This document shows, in pieces, positions 1 through 9,372 of a stretch of 64,000 bases of DNA. Below the pieces are notes generated by a model, which was not told where the DNA came from, searched no databases, and saw only the letters and a list, made by a program, of their open reading frames with translations. A program made the translations under genes and the position numbers. Numbering within the stretch: position 1 is the first letter of the stretch; each line of letters opens with the position of its first letter. Source of the DNA: an uncultured Nitrospirota bacterium (GTDB taxonomy: Bacteria > Nitrospirota > Nitrospiria > Nitrospirales > UBA8639); contig CAKZPV010000031.1 of the NCBI GenBank assembly GCA_937139405.1, positions 62,001 to 126,000 on the forward strand, given 5' to 3'.

Positions 1-69
1 CAGAGTCTCATCCACCTGATAATTTTGTTTTCGTGTATCGGTTCCAGCTTAACCTTACCACTTGAAAGA

Positions 70-230
70 GCTGGGTTTCGGCCGGCAGCCTAGGTCCTTT
101 TCTTTCGGGAAAAGGACCCAAAACCATTTCCGCCCAAATCGGCAAATTGAATCGTTCTGACGCAAGTAAGGGAGGCACGGCCCAACTCGCCAAGCTCAAA
201 CATGGCCCGTTCCTTAATTTGAGCGTCAGC
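70..230 (+). repeat. ~190-bp interspersed repeat, copy 1
   Basis: Diverged copy of a repeat found five times in the window (others near 27.3, 33.6, 45.3 and 47.2 kb). It has the conserved left part (a CCGG/GGCC-rich hairpin followed by AAAGGACCCAAAACC) and the conserved right part (AACTCGCC..GCTCAAACATGG, then GAGCGTC). Open frames across it are by-products of the repeat and are not called as genes. Edges are approximate. Confidence 0.75.
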
Positions 231-277
231 TCGGTGAGCCGACTTGCAGGCGATAAGTTATACGGTCACCTGCCAAT

Positions 278-1051
278 TTAGACCACTTGAGGTTTTTCCC
301 CAACTTTTAAGGTCAGAAGATCTTTTCCTTTCACAATCGGTCCTTTGAAGAACCGGCGGGCTTGGGCCACGACATTGGACTGGTCTGCTGTTTCGTAAAA
401 ATGTGAAAGAACCAGTTTTTTAGCATTGGCCTGTTTGGCCACTTTCCCACATTCTTCGGCATGCATATGCGATCCACCTGGCGCATGAGATGAAAAGGAG
501 CAATCTAAAATCGCGAGATCGACATCCTGACAGAGACTCACCAAATTCGGAGAGGTCATCGCATCTCCTGAAAAGGCCATCGACCGGCCTTGATACTCAA
601 GACGATAGCCGAGACAAGTTTGTTGATCAGAGTGGGTCATTGGCAACGGCGAGACTTCAGTCTGGCCAATCGTAAACGACTGGTCTTTGACTTCCTTGAG
701 CGTCACCCGAAACGGCGGATCAGACCAATTGGGGAACGTTCGGAACATGGTCCGAAAAAGTCGTTTGGTCCCTGGTGGACCATAAATGGTGAAATCAGGT
801 CGAACATACGAAAAGGCAGAATGGCAAATGGCATCAAAGAAAAACGTCAGAAAATCTGAGAAGTGATCGGTATGATAATGGGTAAACAGTAGGTGTTGAA
901 TACTATGGCGGTCCACCTCAGTTTTCAGTAAATTAGAGAGCGTTCGTGGACCAAAATCCAGTAGAATAGGCCGGTCCGTCTGGACAAGATAGCCAGCGGC
1001 TGCCCGAGTAGGATGAAGATTGGTCCCTGAACCTAAGATGGTTACTTGCAT
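278..1051 (-). CDS. MBL-fold (RNase Z-like) metallo-hydrolase
   Basis: A 257-residue cytosolic protein of the metallo-beta-lactamase superfamily. The N-terminus MQVTILGSGT and the metal motif HYHTDH near residue 58 are diagnostic; further ligands are seen in AFSGDA (near residue 160) and LSHFYE (near 218). This arrangement resembles RNase Z/ElaC and related phosphodiesterase-type members, but the protein is shorter than canonical RNase Z and I see no exosite arm, so tRNA processing is not claimed. It is divergent from the HEAT-repeat gene, with about 60 bp between the two starts. The substrate is unknown. Confidence 0.85.
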   Translation of the reverse strand: MQVTILGSGTNLHPTRAAAGYLVQTDRPILLDFGPRTLSNLLKTEVDRHSIQHLLFTHYHTDHFSDFLTFFFDAICHSAFSYVRPDFTIYGPPGTKRLFRTMFRTFPNWSDPPFRVTLKEVKDQSFTIGQTEVSPLPMTHSDQQTCLGYRLEYQGRSMAFSGDAMTSPNLVSLCQDVDLAILDCSFSSHAPGGSHMHAEECGKVAKQANAKKLVLSHFYETADQSNVVAQARRFFKGPIVKGKDLLTLKVGEKPQVV

Positions 1052-1113
1052 AAGAACGATCGACTCACGTCATTCACAGACCAAATATGTTAGTTCATTG
1101 AGCGATTGATTAG

Positions 1114-1761
1114 ATGCCAACTCCGACACAAACACAACCGGAAACCAATCGGGCCATCAATCCGTTTGTTGGATTGCTTGGACTTGGCCTGATCGTAGCA
1201 GGTATTTGGGTCTGGCATCATCTCAACTTTGATACCCAAGATTATATCGTTGATGAAATTATTCCTATCATTGGTATCATTGGTATCCTGAGTATCGGAA
1301 TTTTTGTCTTTTGGCGGAAATGGCGTGCTCGCAAAGACCGCCTTCAGCTCCGTGACCGCCTCATCCAACGATTTCAAAAAGAACCGTCTCCACAAAAACA
1401 GCGAGAGCTGGCGTTTACTCTAGTTGAAGTCAATCAATTCGAGCCGAACGGATTGGAAGAAATCGCCGAGACTATGGCTAAACTCTTTATTTGGACGACG
1501 AACACAGCTTTAGGAGATAAGCAACATCGGGTTCGAGGAATGGCCGTCAGCTATTTAGGCATTCTCAAACACGCCGAATCGATTCCGTTACTCATTCGAT
1601 TCCTAGAAGATGATCATGCGCATGTCCGGGCTTGTGCGGCGTTGTCCTTAGGGCGAATGCGAGCCCAAGAAGCGAAAGAAAAATTGGAAGAAAAAATGAA
1701 AGAAGACTGGGATCAAACGGTCCGCAGTCGCTCACGGGAGGCACTCGAACGTCTTAAGTAA
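1114..1761 (+). CDS. HEAT-repeat membrane protein
   Basis: A 215-residue protein. Two hydrophobic segments (about residues 17-36 and 47-68) are followed by a basic stretch WRKWRARKDR and a soluble part rich in HEAT/PBS-lyase-type repeats: RVRGMAVSYLGIL then AHVRACAALSLGRM. Such repeats usually form a protein-binding solenoid, so an inner-membrane scaffold facing the cytoplasm is likely. The function is unknown. The ATG at 1114 gives the complete first membrane segment and lies just downstream of the divergent neighbour. Confidence 0.75.
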   Translation: MPTPTQTQPETNRAINPFVGLLGLGLIVAGIWVWHHLNFDTQDYIVDEIIPIIGIIGILSIGIFVFWRKWRARKDRLQLRDRLIQRFQKEPSPQKQRELAFTLVEVNQFEPNGLEEIAETMAKLFIWTTNTALGDKQHRVRGMAVSYLGILKHAESIPLLIRFLEDDHAHVRACAALSLGRMRAQEAKEKLEEKMKEDWDQTVRSRSREALERLK

Positions 1762-1865
1762 GGAGTGAATAGTCCAAAGCACGAAACAAAATGAAAGAAA
1801 GCTCCTCTCTTCATTTTTGTTTTTTCATACCTGATTCCCAACGACTTATTTTTTACTTGTGAGAA

Positions 1866-2510
1866 TTATTCTAATTCACGATTCAACGTCGTTTGATCCG
1901 CCTTCGTAAATCTGTACCCTTTGTTCATAAGAGTCTGCATGCTCCCCATTAGAGCAGGGAATTGTACTTCCGGCTGATTGCGATCAAACAAACCAATCAA
2001 TTGGCTTACATATTGATCGACTGATTGCCCGCTACGGTAGGTCCGATCAAAGGCATCCAACACATCTTGCATTTCTTGTGTACTATAGGCGTGATCATCG
2101 TCCCCATCACTGACGAGAGCCATTTGAAAAAAAGTCAGACTAAACGATAATCGTTGCTGGGTATACCCAAAAGCCTCCCTGGCGGCCTGCAGACCATTGG
2201 GATAGCGTTTAGCACAATCAGCCGTCACGTCTGGCTCGGATATGGGTACATAATGAATCTTCTCAACTGCGGCGGCTGGTGGAGGTTTCTTCCCCATTTT
2301 CTTGTAAAACCAACCGGTGCATGTATCAGCCTCGGCAAACGCCTGCTTATCTTTCACAATCTGCGCACTAATATGTTGAGTGAACCTCTGAAAGACTTCT
2401 GTGCCTGGTGACGCCTCAACCGACTTCTCTAGTGCAAACAAGAGCCCCATAGCCACAAAGGCCGAAAGGAACAGTCGTGCATTCAACCTATAGAGAATAT
2501 TCATGATCAT
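1866..2510 (-). CDS. Secreted hypothetical protein
   Basis: About 214 residues with an N-terminal signal peptide (LFLSAFVAMGLLFALE, cleavage near VEAS-P). The mature part contains several short acidic stretches (DGDDDHAY, DAFDRTY) and helical segments; I recognise no family. The frame can extend upstream to a TTG at 2525, but the ATG at 2510 gives a better signal peptide, so that start is used; an ATG two codons downstream is also possible. It is convergent with the HEAT-repeat gene. Likely periplasmic. Confidence 0.65.
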   Translation of the reverse strand: MIMNILYRLNARLFLSAFVAMGLLFALEKSVEASPGTEVFQRFTQHISAQIVKDKQAFAEADTCTGWFYKKMGKKPPPAAAVEKIHYVPISEPDVTADCAKRYPNGLQAAREAFGYTQQRLSFSLTFFQMALVSDGDDDHAYSTQEMQDVLDAFDRTYRSGQSVDQYVSQLIGLFDRNQPEVQFPALMGSMQTLMNKGYRFTKADQTTLNRELE

Positions 2511-2612
2511 TTTCTTTTCGGCCAATTTCCTAGTATATCATCAGACGTTATAGCTTTCGAATCAAACCTTCCGCAACAAGGCAAAAACCTAACTAAGTGG
2601 TAGAATATCAAT

Positions 2613-3851
2613 ATGGACACTCAAACTGTCACCCTTCATGGGCATATTATCGATTCACTCATCCTCGCAAAGGTCTTAGACACGATCGTCATGTTGGGAG
2701 GGACCTTTACCCTCTCGGAAGTCACGATAGGCAGCAAACGGGAAGACCTTTCCCATTCCACAATCCATATCAAAGCGCCTACCATCGAATTATTACAGGA
2801 CATTCTGACTGCCATTCAGCCGCATGGAGCGGTGGTACAGGCCGAACAAGATTGCATGGTAACTCCCTCCCCAGCCGATGGAATTTTGCCAGAAAACTTT
2901 TACGCCACATCTCATCTTGCGACTCAAATACGGTGGAAGGGAAAATGGATAGATGTCTCACACCCCGAAATGGATTTGACCATCGTGGTGAAGACCACTC
3001 CCCTGTCTGCTCACATGATTCCCATGGGATCGGTGAAACTAGGTGATCTCATCGTGACAGGTCGTGAAGGGATCCGGGTATTCCCACTTGAGCGCCCAAT
3101 AGAACGGGACGTTTTTGGGTTCATGGAAACTCAGGTTTCTTCCGAACGTCCGCACCGCCACATCATCGCCGACGTCGCCAAGCGGATGAAAAACATCCGA
3201 CAACACCGACAAGAAGACAACGCGTCGGCCAAAGTATTATTTGCGGGTGGTCCGGCGATCATCCATGCAGGGGGACGGGAAGCCCTAACATGGATCATCG
3301 AAGAGGGTTACATCCATGTGCTGTTTTGCGGAAACGCACTAGCTGCGCACGACATGGAAGCCAGCCTGTATGGGACATCATTAGGATACAATCTGGGGAT
3401 CGGCCGTTCCGTGCCCCACGGACATGAGCATCATCTTCGCACGATCAATCGCGTGCGAGCCTTGGGAAGTATCGCAAAAGCCGTCGAAAGCGGAGTCATC
3501 AAAGAAGGGATTATGGCAGCCTGCATCAGACAGGAAGTCCAGATGGTGTTAGCCGGAACGATTCGCGACGATGGCCCCTTGCCCGATGTCATCACCGATG
3601 CCATCGAGGCACAAGAGGTCATGCGGACAGTCATCCCTGGCGTCGAGCTCGCATTGCTTGTAGCCTCCACGCTCCACGCCGTGGCGACGGGAAATTTGTT
3701 GCCCGCATCGACGCCAACCGTCTGTGTCGATATCAATCCCGCAGTCCCAACCAAATTAAGTGATCGTGGAAGCTTTCAGGCCGTTGGGCTCGTCATGGAT
3801 TCTTCTTCGTTTCTGCGAGAACTCGCCCGAGAACTCGGCTGGAAGGGTTAA
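2613..3851 (+). CDS. TIGR00300-type ornithine cyclodeaminase (LOR/SDH domain)
   Basis: A 412-residue protein of the LOR/SDH family (TIGR00300), whose archaeal and cyanobacterial members convert ornithine to proline and ammonia using NAD. Visible hallmarks are the N-terminal LOR/SDH part ending near GDLIVTGREGIRV, the glycine-rich nucleotide region VLFAGGPAIIHAGG (about residues 207-220) and conserved CGNALAAHDME and GHEHHLRTINRVRALGS. In cyanobacterial AgrE/ArgZ this domain is fused C-terminally to an arginine dihydrolase; here the dihydrolase is the next gene, 15 bp downstream on the same strand. The order is therefore reversed relative to the fusion. Likely cytosolic, acting in arginine-to-proline catabolism. 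Confidence 0.82.
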   Translation: MDTQTVTLHGHIIDSLILAKVLDTIVMLGGTFTLSEVTIGSKREDLSHSTIHIKAPTIELLQDILTAIQPHGAVVQAEQDCMVTPSPADGILPENFYATSHLATQIRWKGKWIDVSHPEMDLTIVVKTTPLSAHMIPMGSVKLGDLIVTGREGIRVFPLERPIERDVFGFMETQVSSERPHRHIIADVAKRMKNIRQHRQEDNASAKVLFAGGPAIIHAGGREALTWIIEEGYIHVLFCGNALAAHDMEASLYGTSLGYNLGIGRSVPHGHEHHLRTINRVRALGSIAKAVESGVIKEGIMAACIRQEVQMVLAGTIRDDGPLPDVITDAIEAQEVMRTVIPGVELALLVASTLHAVATGNLLPASTPTVCVDINPAVPTKLSDRGSFQAVGLVMDSSSFLRELARELGWKG

Positions 3852-3866
3852 CAGGATACAACGATC

Positions 3867-4667
3867 ATGAGCCGTCTTCTGATGTGTCCGCCGGATTATT
3901 ACGGGATCGAATATGAAATTAACCCATGGATGAGGGTGTCCAATCAATCCAATGGCGATCGCGCTCGAACACAATGGCAGGCATTGACTCAGATTTTAGA
4001 AAAAGAGATTGGTGCAAAACTAGAATTCCTGGAACCGGTACCAGGCTTACCCGATTTGGTGTTTACAGCCAATGCGGGTGTCCTTCATGATGGCAAATTC
4101 GTCCCCAGTCGATTCCGCCATCCTGAACGTCAGCGTGAGGAACGCCATTTCATTGATTGGTTCACCAAAAAGGGTTATGAAATCATCAACCTTGATGCCA
4201 CTATATACTTTGAAGGCGCCGGTGATTTATTAGGATTTCCGAAATTCTGGATCGGAGGTTATCGCCAACGCAGCGACATCCGAGCCTATGAGGAGTTGTC
4301 AAAAATTTCTCATAAAGAAATTCTTCCCGTGGAACTGGTGGATCAACGCTTTTACCATTTGGACACCTGCTTTTGTCCGTTAAGTGGGGGAGAACTCTTA
4401 TATTATCCTCCCGCATTTGATGCTTACGCCCAAACCGTCGTGGCGTCTCGTATTGAGCAGAACAAACGATTTGTCGTCCCACCTTCAGAAGGCGAACGAT
4501 TCGCCTGTAATGCAGTGTGCATCGATCGCCATGTGGTGCTGCCAACAGGATGTCCAAACACCATAGAATGGTTGGCCAAACATGACTACATTCCCCATCC
4601 TGTTGAGCTAGACGAATTTCTCAAAGCTGGTGGATCCGCCAAATGTCTCACGCTCGCCCTTGACTAA
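3867..4667 (+). CDS. Arginine dihydrolase-type amidinotransferase-fold protein
   Basis: A 266-residue protein of the guanidino-group modifying (amidinotransferase/DDAH-like) superfamily. Expected catalytic positions are all present: PDLVFTANAG (Asn69), FEGAGD (Glu116), FYHLDTCF (His164) and a C-terminal nucleophile in PTGCPNT (Cys229). This pattern matches the N-terminal domain of cyanobacterial AgrE/ArgZ, which hydrolyses arginine to ornithine, CO2 and two ammonia. Placement 15 bp after the ornithine cyclodeaminase-type gene supports sequential action (arginine to ornithine to proline). A DDAH-like activity on methylated arginine is the main alternative. The Asn in FTANAG favours a dihydrolase. 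Confidence 0.82.
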   Translation: MSRLLMCPPDYYGIEYEINPWMRVSNQSNGDRARTQWQALTQILEKEIGAKLEFLEPVPGLPDLVFTANAGVLHDGKFVPSRFRHPERQREERHFIDWFTKKGYEIINLDATIYFEGAGDLLGFPKFWIGGYRQRSDIRAYEELSKISHKEILPVELVDQRFYHLDTCFCPLSGGELLYYPPAFDAYAQTVVASRIEQNKRFVVPPSEGERFACNAVCIDRHVVLPTGCPNTIEWLAKHDYIPHPVELDEFLKAGGSAKCLTLALD

Positions 4668-4809
4668 TATTTCAATAAACTTCGATTATGCATGAAAGCG
4701 CCCCCTCCATTGGTAAGGAACATGTGTGCCCAGCGAGACACGACAAGCTTTAGCCAGGGGAGATAGAATCCTTCATTGCGACAACATTCGTTCACCTCAA
4801 TACACAATT

Positions 4810-5139
4810 ATGACGAAGGAAAGCTTCTACGATCTCGGCGACTATGATGCCGTACAGCGACACATCAAGATTGAACGGGATAAAGCCAAAAAGCTTCGGA
4901 AGTCACCCTGGTGGGAAGCACAAATTCAGAAGGGCCTCTGCCACTTCTGCCAACAAGTAGTGGGAGCGGACAATCTCACTATGGACCATTTGGTGCCCCT
5001 TGCCCGAAATGGCAAAAGCACAAAGGGAAATATCGTACCCGCCTGCCAAGCCTGCAACAAGAAAAAGCAGTTAGATACGCCAGTGGAGTCTTTGTTGGAT
5101 AGGTTAAAGGCAGCGCAAACCGACCAGAATTCGAATTGA
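4810..5139 (+). CDS. HNH endonuclease
   Basis: About 109 residues from the ATG at 4810 (a GTG at 4726 would add 28 residues of less typical sequence). It shows a compact HNH nuclease: CHFC zinc knuckle, MDHLVPLARNG with the catalytic His, GNIVPACQACNKKK with the Asn and second Cys pair. The family nicks or cuts DNA with a metal ion; stand-alone members occur in mobile elements, repair and restriction contexts. No methylase or intron sequence is visible beside it, so its role is undetermined. It follows the arginine genes on the same strand but is probably a separate unit. Confidence 0.8.
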   Translation: MTKESFYDLGDYDAVQRHIKIERDKAKKLRKSPWWEAQIQKGLCHFCQQVVGADNLTMDHLVPLARNGKSTKGNIVPACQACNKKKQLDTPVESLLDRLKAAQTDQNSN

Positions 5140-5386
5140 AGTTCGAGGTAGCCCAGAAGACCAATTTGGAGATTGTTTTTTCTATGCGCTTGGGAAAGCC
5201 GTTGACTCTCTCATACCCTTCAAGGGAATCAACTTTACAAAAACGGATGTGGAACAGACCACATTAGAAGCGGACGAGAGTGACATCAACGACACAACCC
5301 ATAAAGGGGAGTCTTTCTCTTCCATAGGTCCAATGGCCTCAACCATAGCTTACACCGACAGATGCCCACTTAAGACAACCGGTTTC

Positions 5387-5842
5387 TTATTCACACCCTG
5401 TGCGGTTAATCGTCGCCTTTCCCATCACCGTCACGCCCTTATCATCGCCACCCCCTAATACAGTCGTCCCCCCTTTACTTGAAGCCAGATGTGCCTTGCA
5501 ATGCAGATTGATCGTGCTGGAAGCCATCACATTGACCTTCGATATCAGGCAATACCAGCCGTTTGGGTTCGTCAACGTCATGGAGGATCCGGTCATAATA
5601 CTGACATTTGGATGGATCAACACCAGCTCTGGTTTTTCAGTAGGTGTCGATTCATTGATGTCGTCACCAATCCCAAAAATTTTCACTCCACCGGATACGG
5701 ATCTAAAAGAAGGATTATTAGCATCAAAAGGGTGATCTGGCCAGGAAGCTAGGCAGGCTCGCACTGCATCGAGATTGGCTGAGGCCAATGTTGGTGCGAG
5801 TAATGTACAGAGTAGAACAAATAAGAACGTCATTGGTTTCAT
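5387..5842 (-). CDS. Secreted hypothetical protein
   Basis: A 151-residue protein with a clear signal peptide (MKPMTFLFVLLCTLLAPTLASA) and a glycine- and threonine-rich mature part predicted to be beta-strand rich (GVKIFGIGDD, NPNGWYCLISKV, GTTVLGGGDDKGVTVMGKA). Three cysteines remain in the mature part. The pattern of short hydrophobic strands resembles small autotransporter-like or polymer-binding repeats, but no family is recognised. The 250 bp between the HNH gene and this one contain no convincing gene. Probably periplasmic or surface located. Confidence 0.6.
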   Translation of the reverse strand: MKPMTFLFVLLCTLLAPTLASANLDAVRACLASWPDHPFDANNPSFRSVSGGVKIFGIGDDINESTPTEKPELVLIHPNVSIMTGSSMTLTNPNGWYCLISKVNVMASSTINLHCKAHLASSKGGTTVLGGGDDKGVTVMGKATINRTGCE

Positions 5843-6015
5843 GTTGAGCGCCTCAAATTATTATAATAGTTGTACCGCTTCGTTCACCTGCTTTATGACA
5901 CAAGCGGCGGATTAGTCATGAAAGGACTAGAATACAAAACCGCGAAAGCCGAGTCCAATCTGGGCTAAATCATGTGCAGTCTGCAACCATGCCTGAATAA
6001 GGCGGAACGTTTCAT

Positions 6016-6699
6016 TTATCGGCGAACAAGGCGAACCCATCGCCACATATTGACGAGGCTAAATAGCGAAGAGGCAACATAGGTCAAGGCAGCGGCTTTG
6101 AGAATGCGTCTAGCGCCCTCCATATCCGTAGGAGCCAAATATCCTCCTTCCTCAAGAATCGGCAAAGCTCGACGAAAGCTGGCATTCCACTCCACCGGCA
6201 ATGTGATGAGATGCACTAAGGCGGAAACGCTCATCGTGCCTATAGCCACTACCAGCACAGCGAGGCCCACGGCAGGAACCCGTGTAATTCCCGCCAATAT
6301 TGGCATGCCCAACATGAGATACGATCCAACCTTTTCAGCTTTCTGCGCAATTTTGACTAAGTGTGCCCGGTCTTTCAACAGCGAGTAGCCGTCATGATCT
6401 TGCAGAGCATGGCCGACCTCATGCGCCGCAATAACCGCGGCAGTCAAGGATTTGCCATTGAAATGCTGAGGTGACAAGCCCACGAATTTTGTTTCGGGAT
6501 TGTAGTGATCACCCATGGGGGTAGATTCGACGCGCACCTCTTGCAGACCAAAGCGATTCAAGAGATGACGCGCCAGTTCACCACCAGTTCCTGGCAAATC
6601 TTCACGTGGCTGCCGATATTGCTTAAACACCCACCACACCCACAACTGCGGACCCAGTACCAAGGCAATCAATATGATGGATAAGAAAATTATTCGCAT
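6016..6699 (-). CDS. YugP-type zinc metallopeptidase, membrane-bound
   Basis: About 227 residues with the Zn_peptidase_2/YugP layout: N-terminal membrane anchor (IIFLSIILIALVLGPQLWV), the zinc motif AAHEVGHALQDHDGY near residue 95 and two more hydrophobic segments (YLMLGMPILAG, AVGLAVLVVAIGTMSVSALVHL) before a characteristic LPVEWNASFRRAL. The family is conserved but its substrates are poorly known; membrane protein turnover is assumed. The ATG at 6699 is chosen over a TTG two codons upstream. It is separated from the next gene upstream only by AT-rich sequence and a terminator-like repeat. Confidence 0.85.
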   Translation of the reverse strand: MRIIFLSIILIALVLGPQLWVWWVFKQYRQPREDLPGTGGELARHLLNRFGLQEVRVESTPMGDHYNPETKFVGLSPQHFNGKSLTAAVIAAHEVGHALQDHDGYSLLKDRAHLVKIAQKAEKVGSYLMLGMPILAGITRVPAVGLAVLVVAIGTMSVSALVHLITLPVEWNASFRRALPILEEGGYLAPTDMEGARRILKAAALTYVASSLFSLVNMWRWVRLVRR

Positions 6700-6786
6700 A
6701 ACCAAAATACGTCGTAAAAAGTGAGAAGGGAAAAGCTAACTCGATAAGGCATGTTAAAAACCATCGCTAACTGGGAAAGAGATAGT

Positions 6787-6900
6787 ACAAAAAGGCCCGT
6801 TCAGCAAGGGCATAGCCACTGAGACGAGCCGAGCGTACTGAGGAGTACTTGAGCATGTCTCAGATGAGAGAACACCGCTGGCGGGATGTTGCAACAGCCC
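6787..6900 (+). repeat. Terminator-like interspersed repeat, copy 1
   Basis: One of three copies (others at 25.3 and 35.1 kb). It begins CCGTTCAGCAAGG and ends with a diverged GAGAACACCGCTGGCGG...TTGCAACAG. Here the terminal T-run of the other copies is lost (GGGATGTTGCAAC), so terminator function is doubtful. It fills the gap between the start of the YugP-type gene and the end of the SelO gene. Confidence 0.7.
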
Positions 6901-6903
6901 TCA

Positions 6904-8373
6904 TCAGGAAGAACAACTCACAATGATTGGCGGGCTATCATCCGGAGCAGGAAGGGCATAGGCTTCCATACCTGTTTGATCAGTAAACGGATGACTCAGC
7001 AATTCTAATAGCCGGTCGATTTCTGAATAGTCTTTCTCCCGCGTGGCTTGTTGGATCGCGTGTTCTGCCAGATGATTTCGCAAAATATATTTGGGATTTA
7101 CCTGATCCATGCGAACTTTCCGTTCGACATCCTGACTTTTCTCGGCTAGTAATCGCTCACAATAGCGGTCACCCCAATCATCAAACGCTTCTCGATGGAG
7201 AAAGAAATTTCGAAGGTCTGAATTGTTGGAAGGTTCCTCCAGCTGATAATTCCCCAATGCTCGAAAGAATGTCGTGTAATCCGTTCGACTTGAATCCATC
7301 AGATTCAAAAGATCCGTGACCAATTTGTCATCGCCCGCATGACTCTCAGTAAACCCAAGTTTTCCCCGCATCAATTCCGCATATTTTTCGAGCATGGCCT
7401 GTTCATAGAGCTGCGGCGCCATCTTTAGCGCTTCTTCATCGATTAGTTGAGACAGCGCTTGGCCCAGGGCGCGAATGTTCCAATAGCCAATATCCGGTTG
7501 GTGTTGAAAAGAATAACGACCCTGATGATCGGAATGATTACAGATAAATGTGGGATCATAGCGTTCCATAAACCCATACGGACCATAATCCATGGTTAAG
7601 CCAAGAATGGACATGTTGTCGGTATTCAGCACTCCATGCGCCCAACCTACCGCCTGCCATTGAGCAACAAGGTGGCCCGTCCGCATTGCCACTTCATGCA
7701 ACAAACGGGCATAAGGATTCTCTGCCTCTCGGACATGTGGGTAATGATGGTCGATGACATAGTCAGCTAAAAGTTTCAAGTACTCATACTGACGTCGGTA
7801 AAAAAAGACTTCAAACGAACCAAACCGAACATGTGATGGCGCCATTCGCAACAGCATCGCCCCGGGCTCCGGCATTTCCCGCCAAACAATTTCTTCACCG
7901 GCCACAATACATAAACTTCGAGTGGTAGGGATGCCTAAAGCATGCATGGCTTCGCCACAGAGATACTCACGGATGGTGGAACGTAAGACAGCTCGACCAT
8001 CCCCATCACGCGAAAACCGGGTAAGCCCCGCCCCCTTGAGTTGCAGTTCCCACGGTTTACCCTGTTCATTCTCCACCTCGCCCAGCATAATCGCACGCCC
8101 ATCACCCAGCTGGGGCACATAATGCCCAAACTGGTGCCCAGAATAGAGCATCGCAAGGGGATCACTCCCAGGCAGCAACTTCGCGCCACAAAAATATTCC
8201 GCAAAGTCAGACCGAGCGAATTCTCCGGGGTCTAGATTCAGTAAATCTCCCGCACTTGGATTCACACTCACCACATAGGGATTCGGAAACGGTGTGGGCT
8301 TCACTCGTTCCCAAAACACCTCGGGTAACTTCGCATAGGTATTGTTGAAGGAAAGTTCTTCAAGTTTTTTCAT
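6904..8373 (-). CDS. selO: SelO-family protein adenylyltransferase (YdiU)
   Basis: A 489-residue pseudokinase-fold enzyme that transfers AMP from ATP to Ser/Thr/Tyr of target proteins, linked to redox stress in characterised members. Family signatures are clear: YSGHQFGHYVPQLGDGRA, ELQLKGAGLTRFSRDGDGRA, REYLCGEAMHALGIPTTR and the metal-binding stretch HGVLNTDNMSILGLTMDYG. The C-terminus ends SCSS; the Cys third from the end matches the selenocysteine position of eukaryotic SelO. The ATG at 8373 (MKKLEELSFNN) is chosen because it matches the family start; a longer frame to 8415 adds an unrelated leader. Length is typical. Confidence 0.93.
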   Translation of the reverse strand: MKKLEELSFNNTYAKLPEVFWERVKPTPFPNPYVVSVNPSAGDLLNLDPGEFARSDFAEYFCGAKLLPGSDPLAMLYSGHQFGHYVPQLGDGRAIMLGEVENEQGKPWELQLKGAGLTRFSRDGDGRAVLRSTIREYLCGEAMHALGIPTTRSLCIVAGEEIVWREMPEPGAMLLRMAPSHVRFGSFEVFFYRRQYEYLKLLADYVIDHHYPHVREAENPYARLLHEVAMRTGHLVAQWQAVGWAHGVLNTDNMSILGLTMDYGPYGFMERYDPTFICNHSDHQGRYSFQHQPDIGYWNIRALGQALSQLIDEEALKMAPQLYEQAMLEKYAELMRGKLGFTESHAGDDKLVTDLLNLMDSSRTDYTTFFRALGNYQLEEPSNNSDLRNFFLHREAFDDWGDRYCERLLAEKSQDVERKVRMDQVNPKYILRNHLAEHAIQQATREKDYSEIDRLLELLSHPFTDQTGMEAYALPAPDDSPPIIVSCSS

Positions 8374-9012
8374 AGGAGTATTATCTCCGCCAATCCCGAC
8401 TTCCACAAGCGACAACCTATTTGATGAGGAATATTTTACCTATTTCGAAGGCCCTCTACATTGCACTGGCTCATTGAAGCGCCTGTATCTCATTCGATTC
8501 AATGGTGTATCTGTTTGCCACTTAAAAGAAATCCATATCCTCCTAGAAAGCCCAAAATTCTTGTGTTTTAGGGAGTTTCCTTGAAATGAATTCCTGGCGT
8601 TGTTCTTGCTTATTCCATTTATAGCGTTTGTATTGCTCAATAAATCAGTAAACGATTGGAGTAAAAATGACTCAAATCTGTGCATGGTGTCAGCATGAAG
8701 GCCAACAAGAAATATATGAGCAGAGGGCAGAAAGCCCGCTTGGACAAATATCTCATGGAATTTGCCCAACACACGCACTCCGTCTTCGCCAAACTATCCC
8801 AACCTCGCCTCAACGTCCTCTTGCCACATCTGCCCATTCCTAATTCTTCAAACCATTTCTAAAATCCGCTTTCGAATTTGCTTTGATTCTTTTCCGACCG
8901 TTGAAGTGAAATCAGAACACACTTCACATTTCGAAGACACATGGGACAATTTTTAGAACAGAAGGGATGAAAAGCAGAATGGCTTGGGTGAAGAAGGGAA
9001 AAACTCGGAAAA
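8374..9012. other. Gene-poor AT-rich interval
   Basis: About 640 bp between SelO and a possible small membrane protein. Short open frames on both strands lack ribosome sites and family resemblance. I see no repeat, RNA or terminator that I can support. Confidence 0.4.
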
Positions 9013-9180
9013 TTAATTGAAACCCTTTAATCGGTTTTTGACCATCACGGTCCCTAAATGAGGCAAGCGGGAGGTCCGTCGATTCTCAAACCAACCAAAG
9101 ACCAACACACCCAGAACAAGCACCGTTCCGAGTACAATCGTTGGCAGATCATTTCCTATTACAGCAGAAATCGAATGCAT
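9013..9180 (-). CDS. Possible small single-span membrane protein
   Basis: A short frame starting MHSISAVIGNDLPT, then a strongly hydrophobic span (about residues 15-30) and a basic tail (ENRRTSR). It is preceded by GAGGAAATACGACAT, a good Shine-Dalgarno site with normal spacing. The reading near 9055-9061 decides the C-terminus: one reading gives about 55 residues to the stop at 9014, another stops at about 41 residues. Either way it would be an N-out/C-in single-pass protein. No family recognised. It is divergent from the cupredoxin gene. Confidence 0.4.
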   Translation of the reverse strand: MHSISAVIGNDLPTIVLGTVLVLGVLVFGWFENRRTSRLPHLGTVMVKNRLKGFN

Positions 9181-9372
9181 ATGTCGTATTTCCTCATATC
9201 ATTGATGTTTTCGGCCGGTTCCTGAATATCTTGAGACCTTCGGATCGAATGAGGGCTCTTCTTTTTATATAAATATTTTTACTTAAGTACATATTTCATA
9301 TTTTACAAGAAAATTTCTGCGCAGCCTCGTTTGCAACTTTCGCCCCAAAGAAGTCTCACAGTATAATGTTGC

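Noticed and set aside
8440-8862. Overlapping short open frames on both strands between SelO and the cupredoxin
   Set aside because: No ribosome sites, odd composition and mutual overlap; treated as non-coding.
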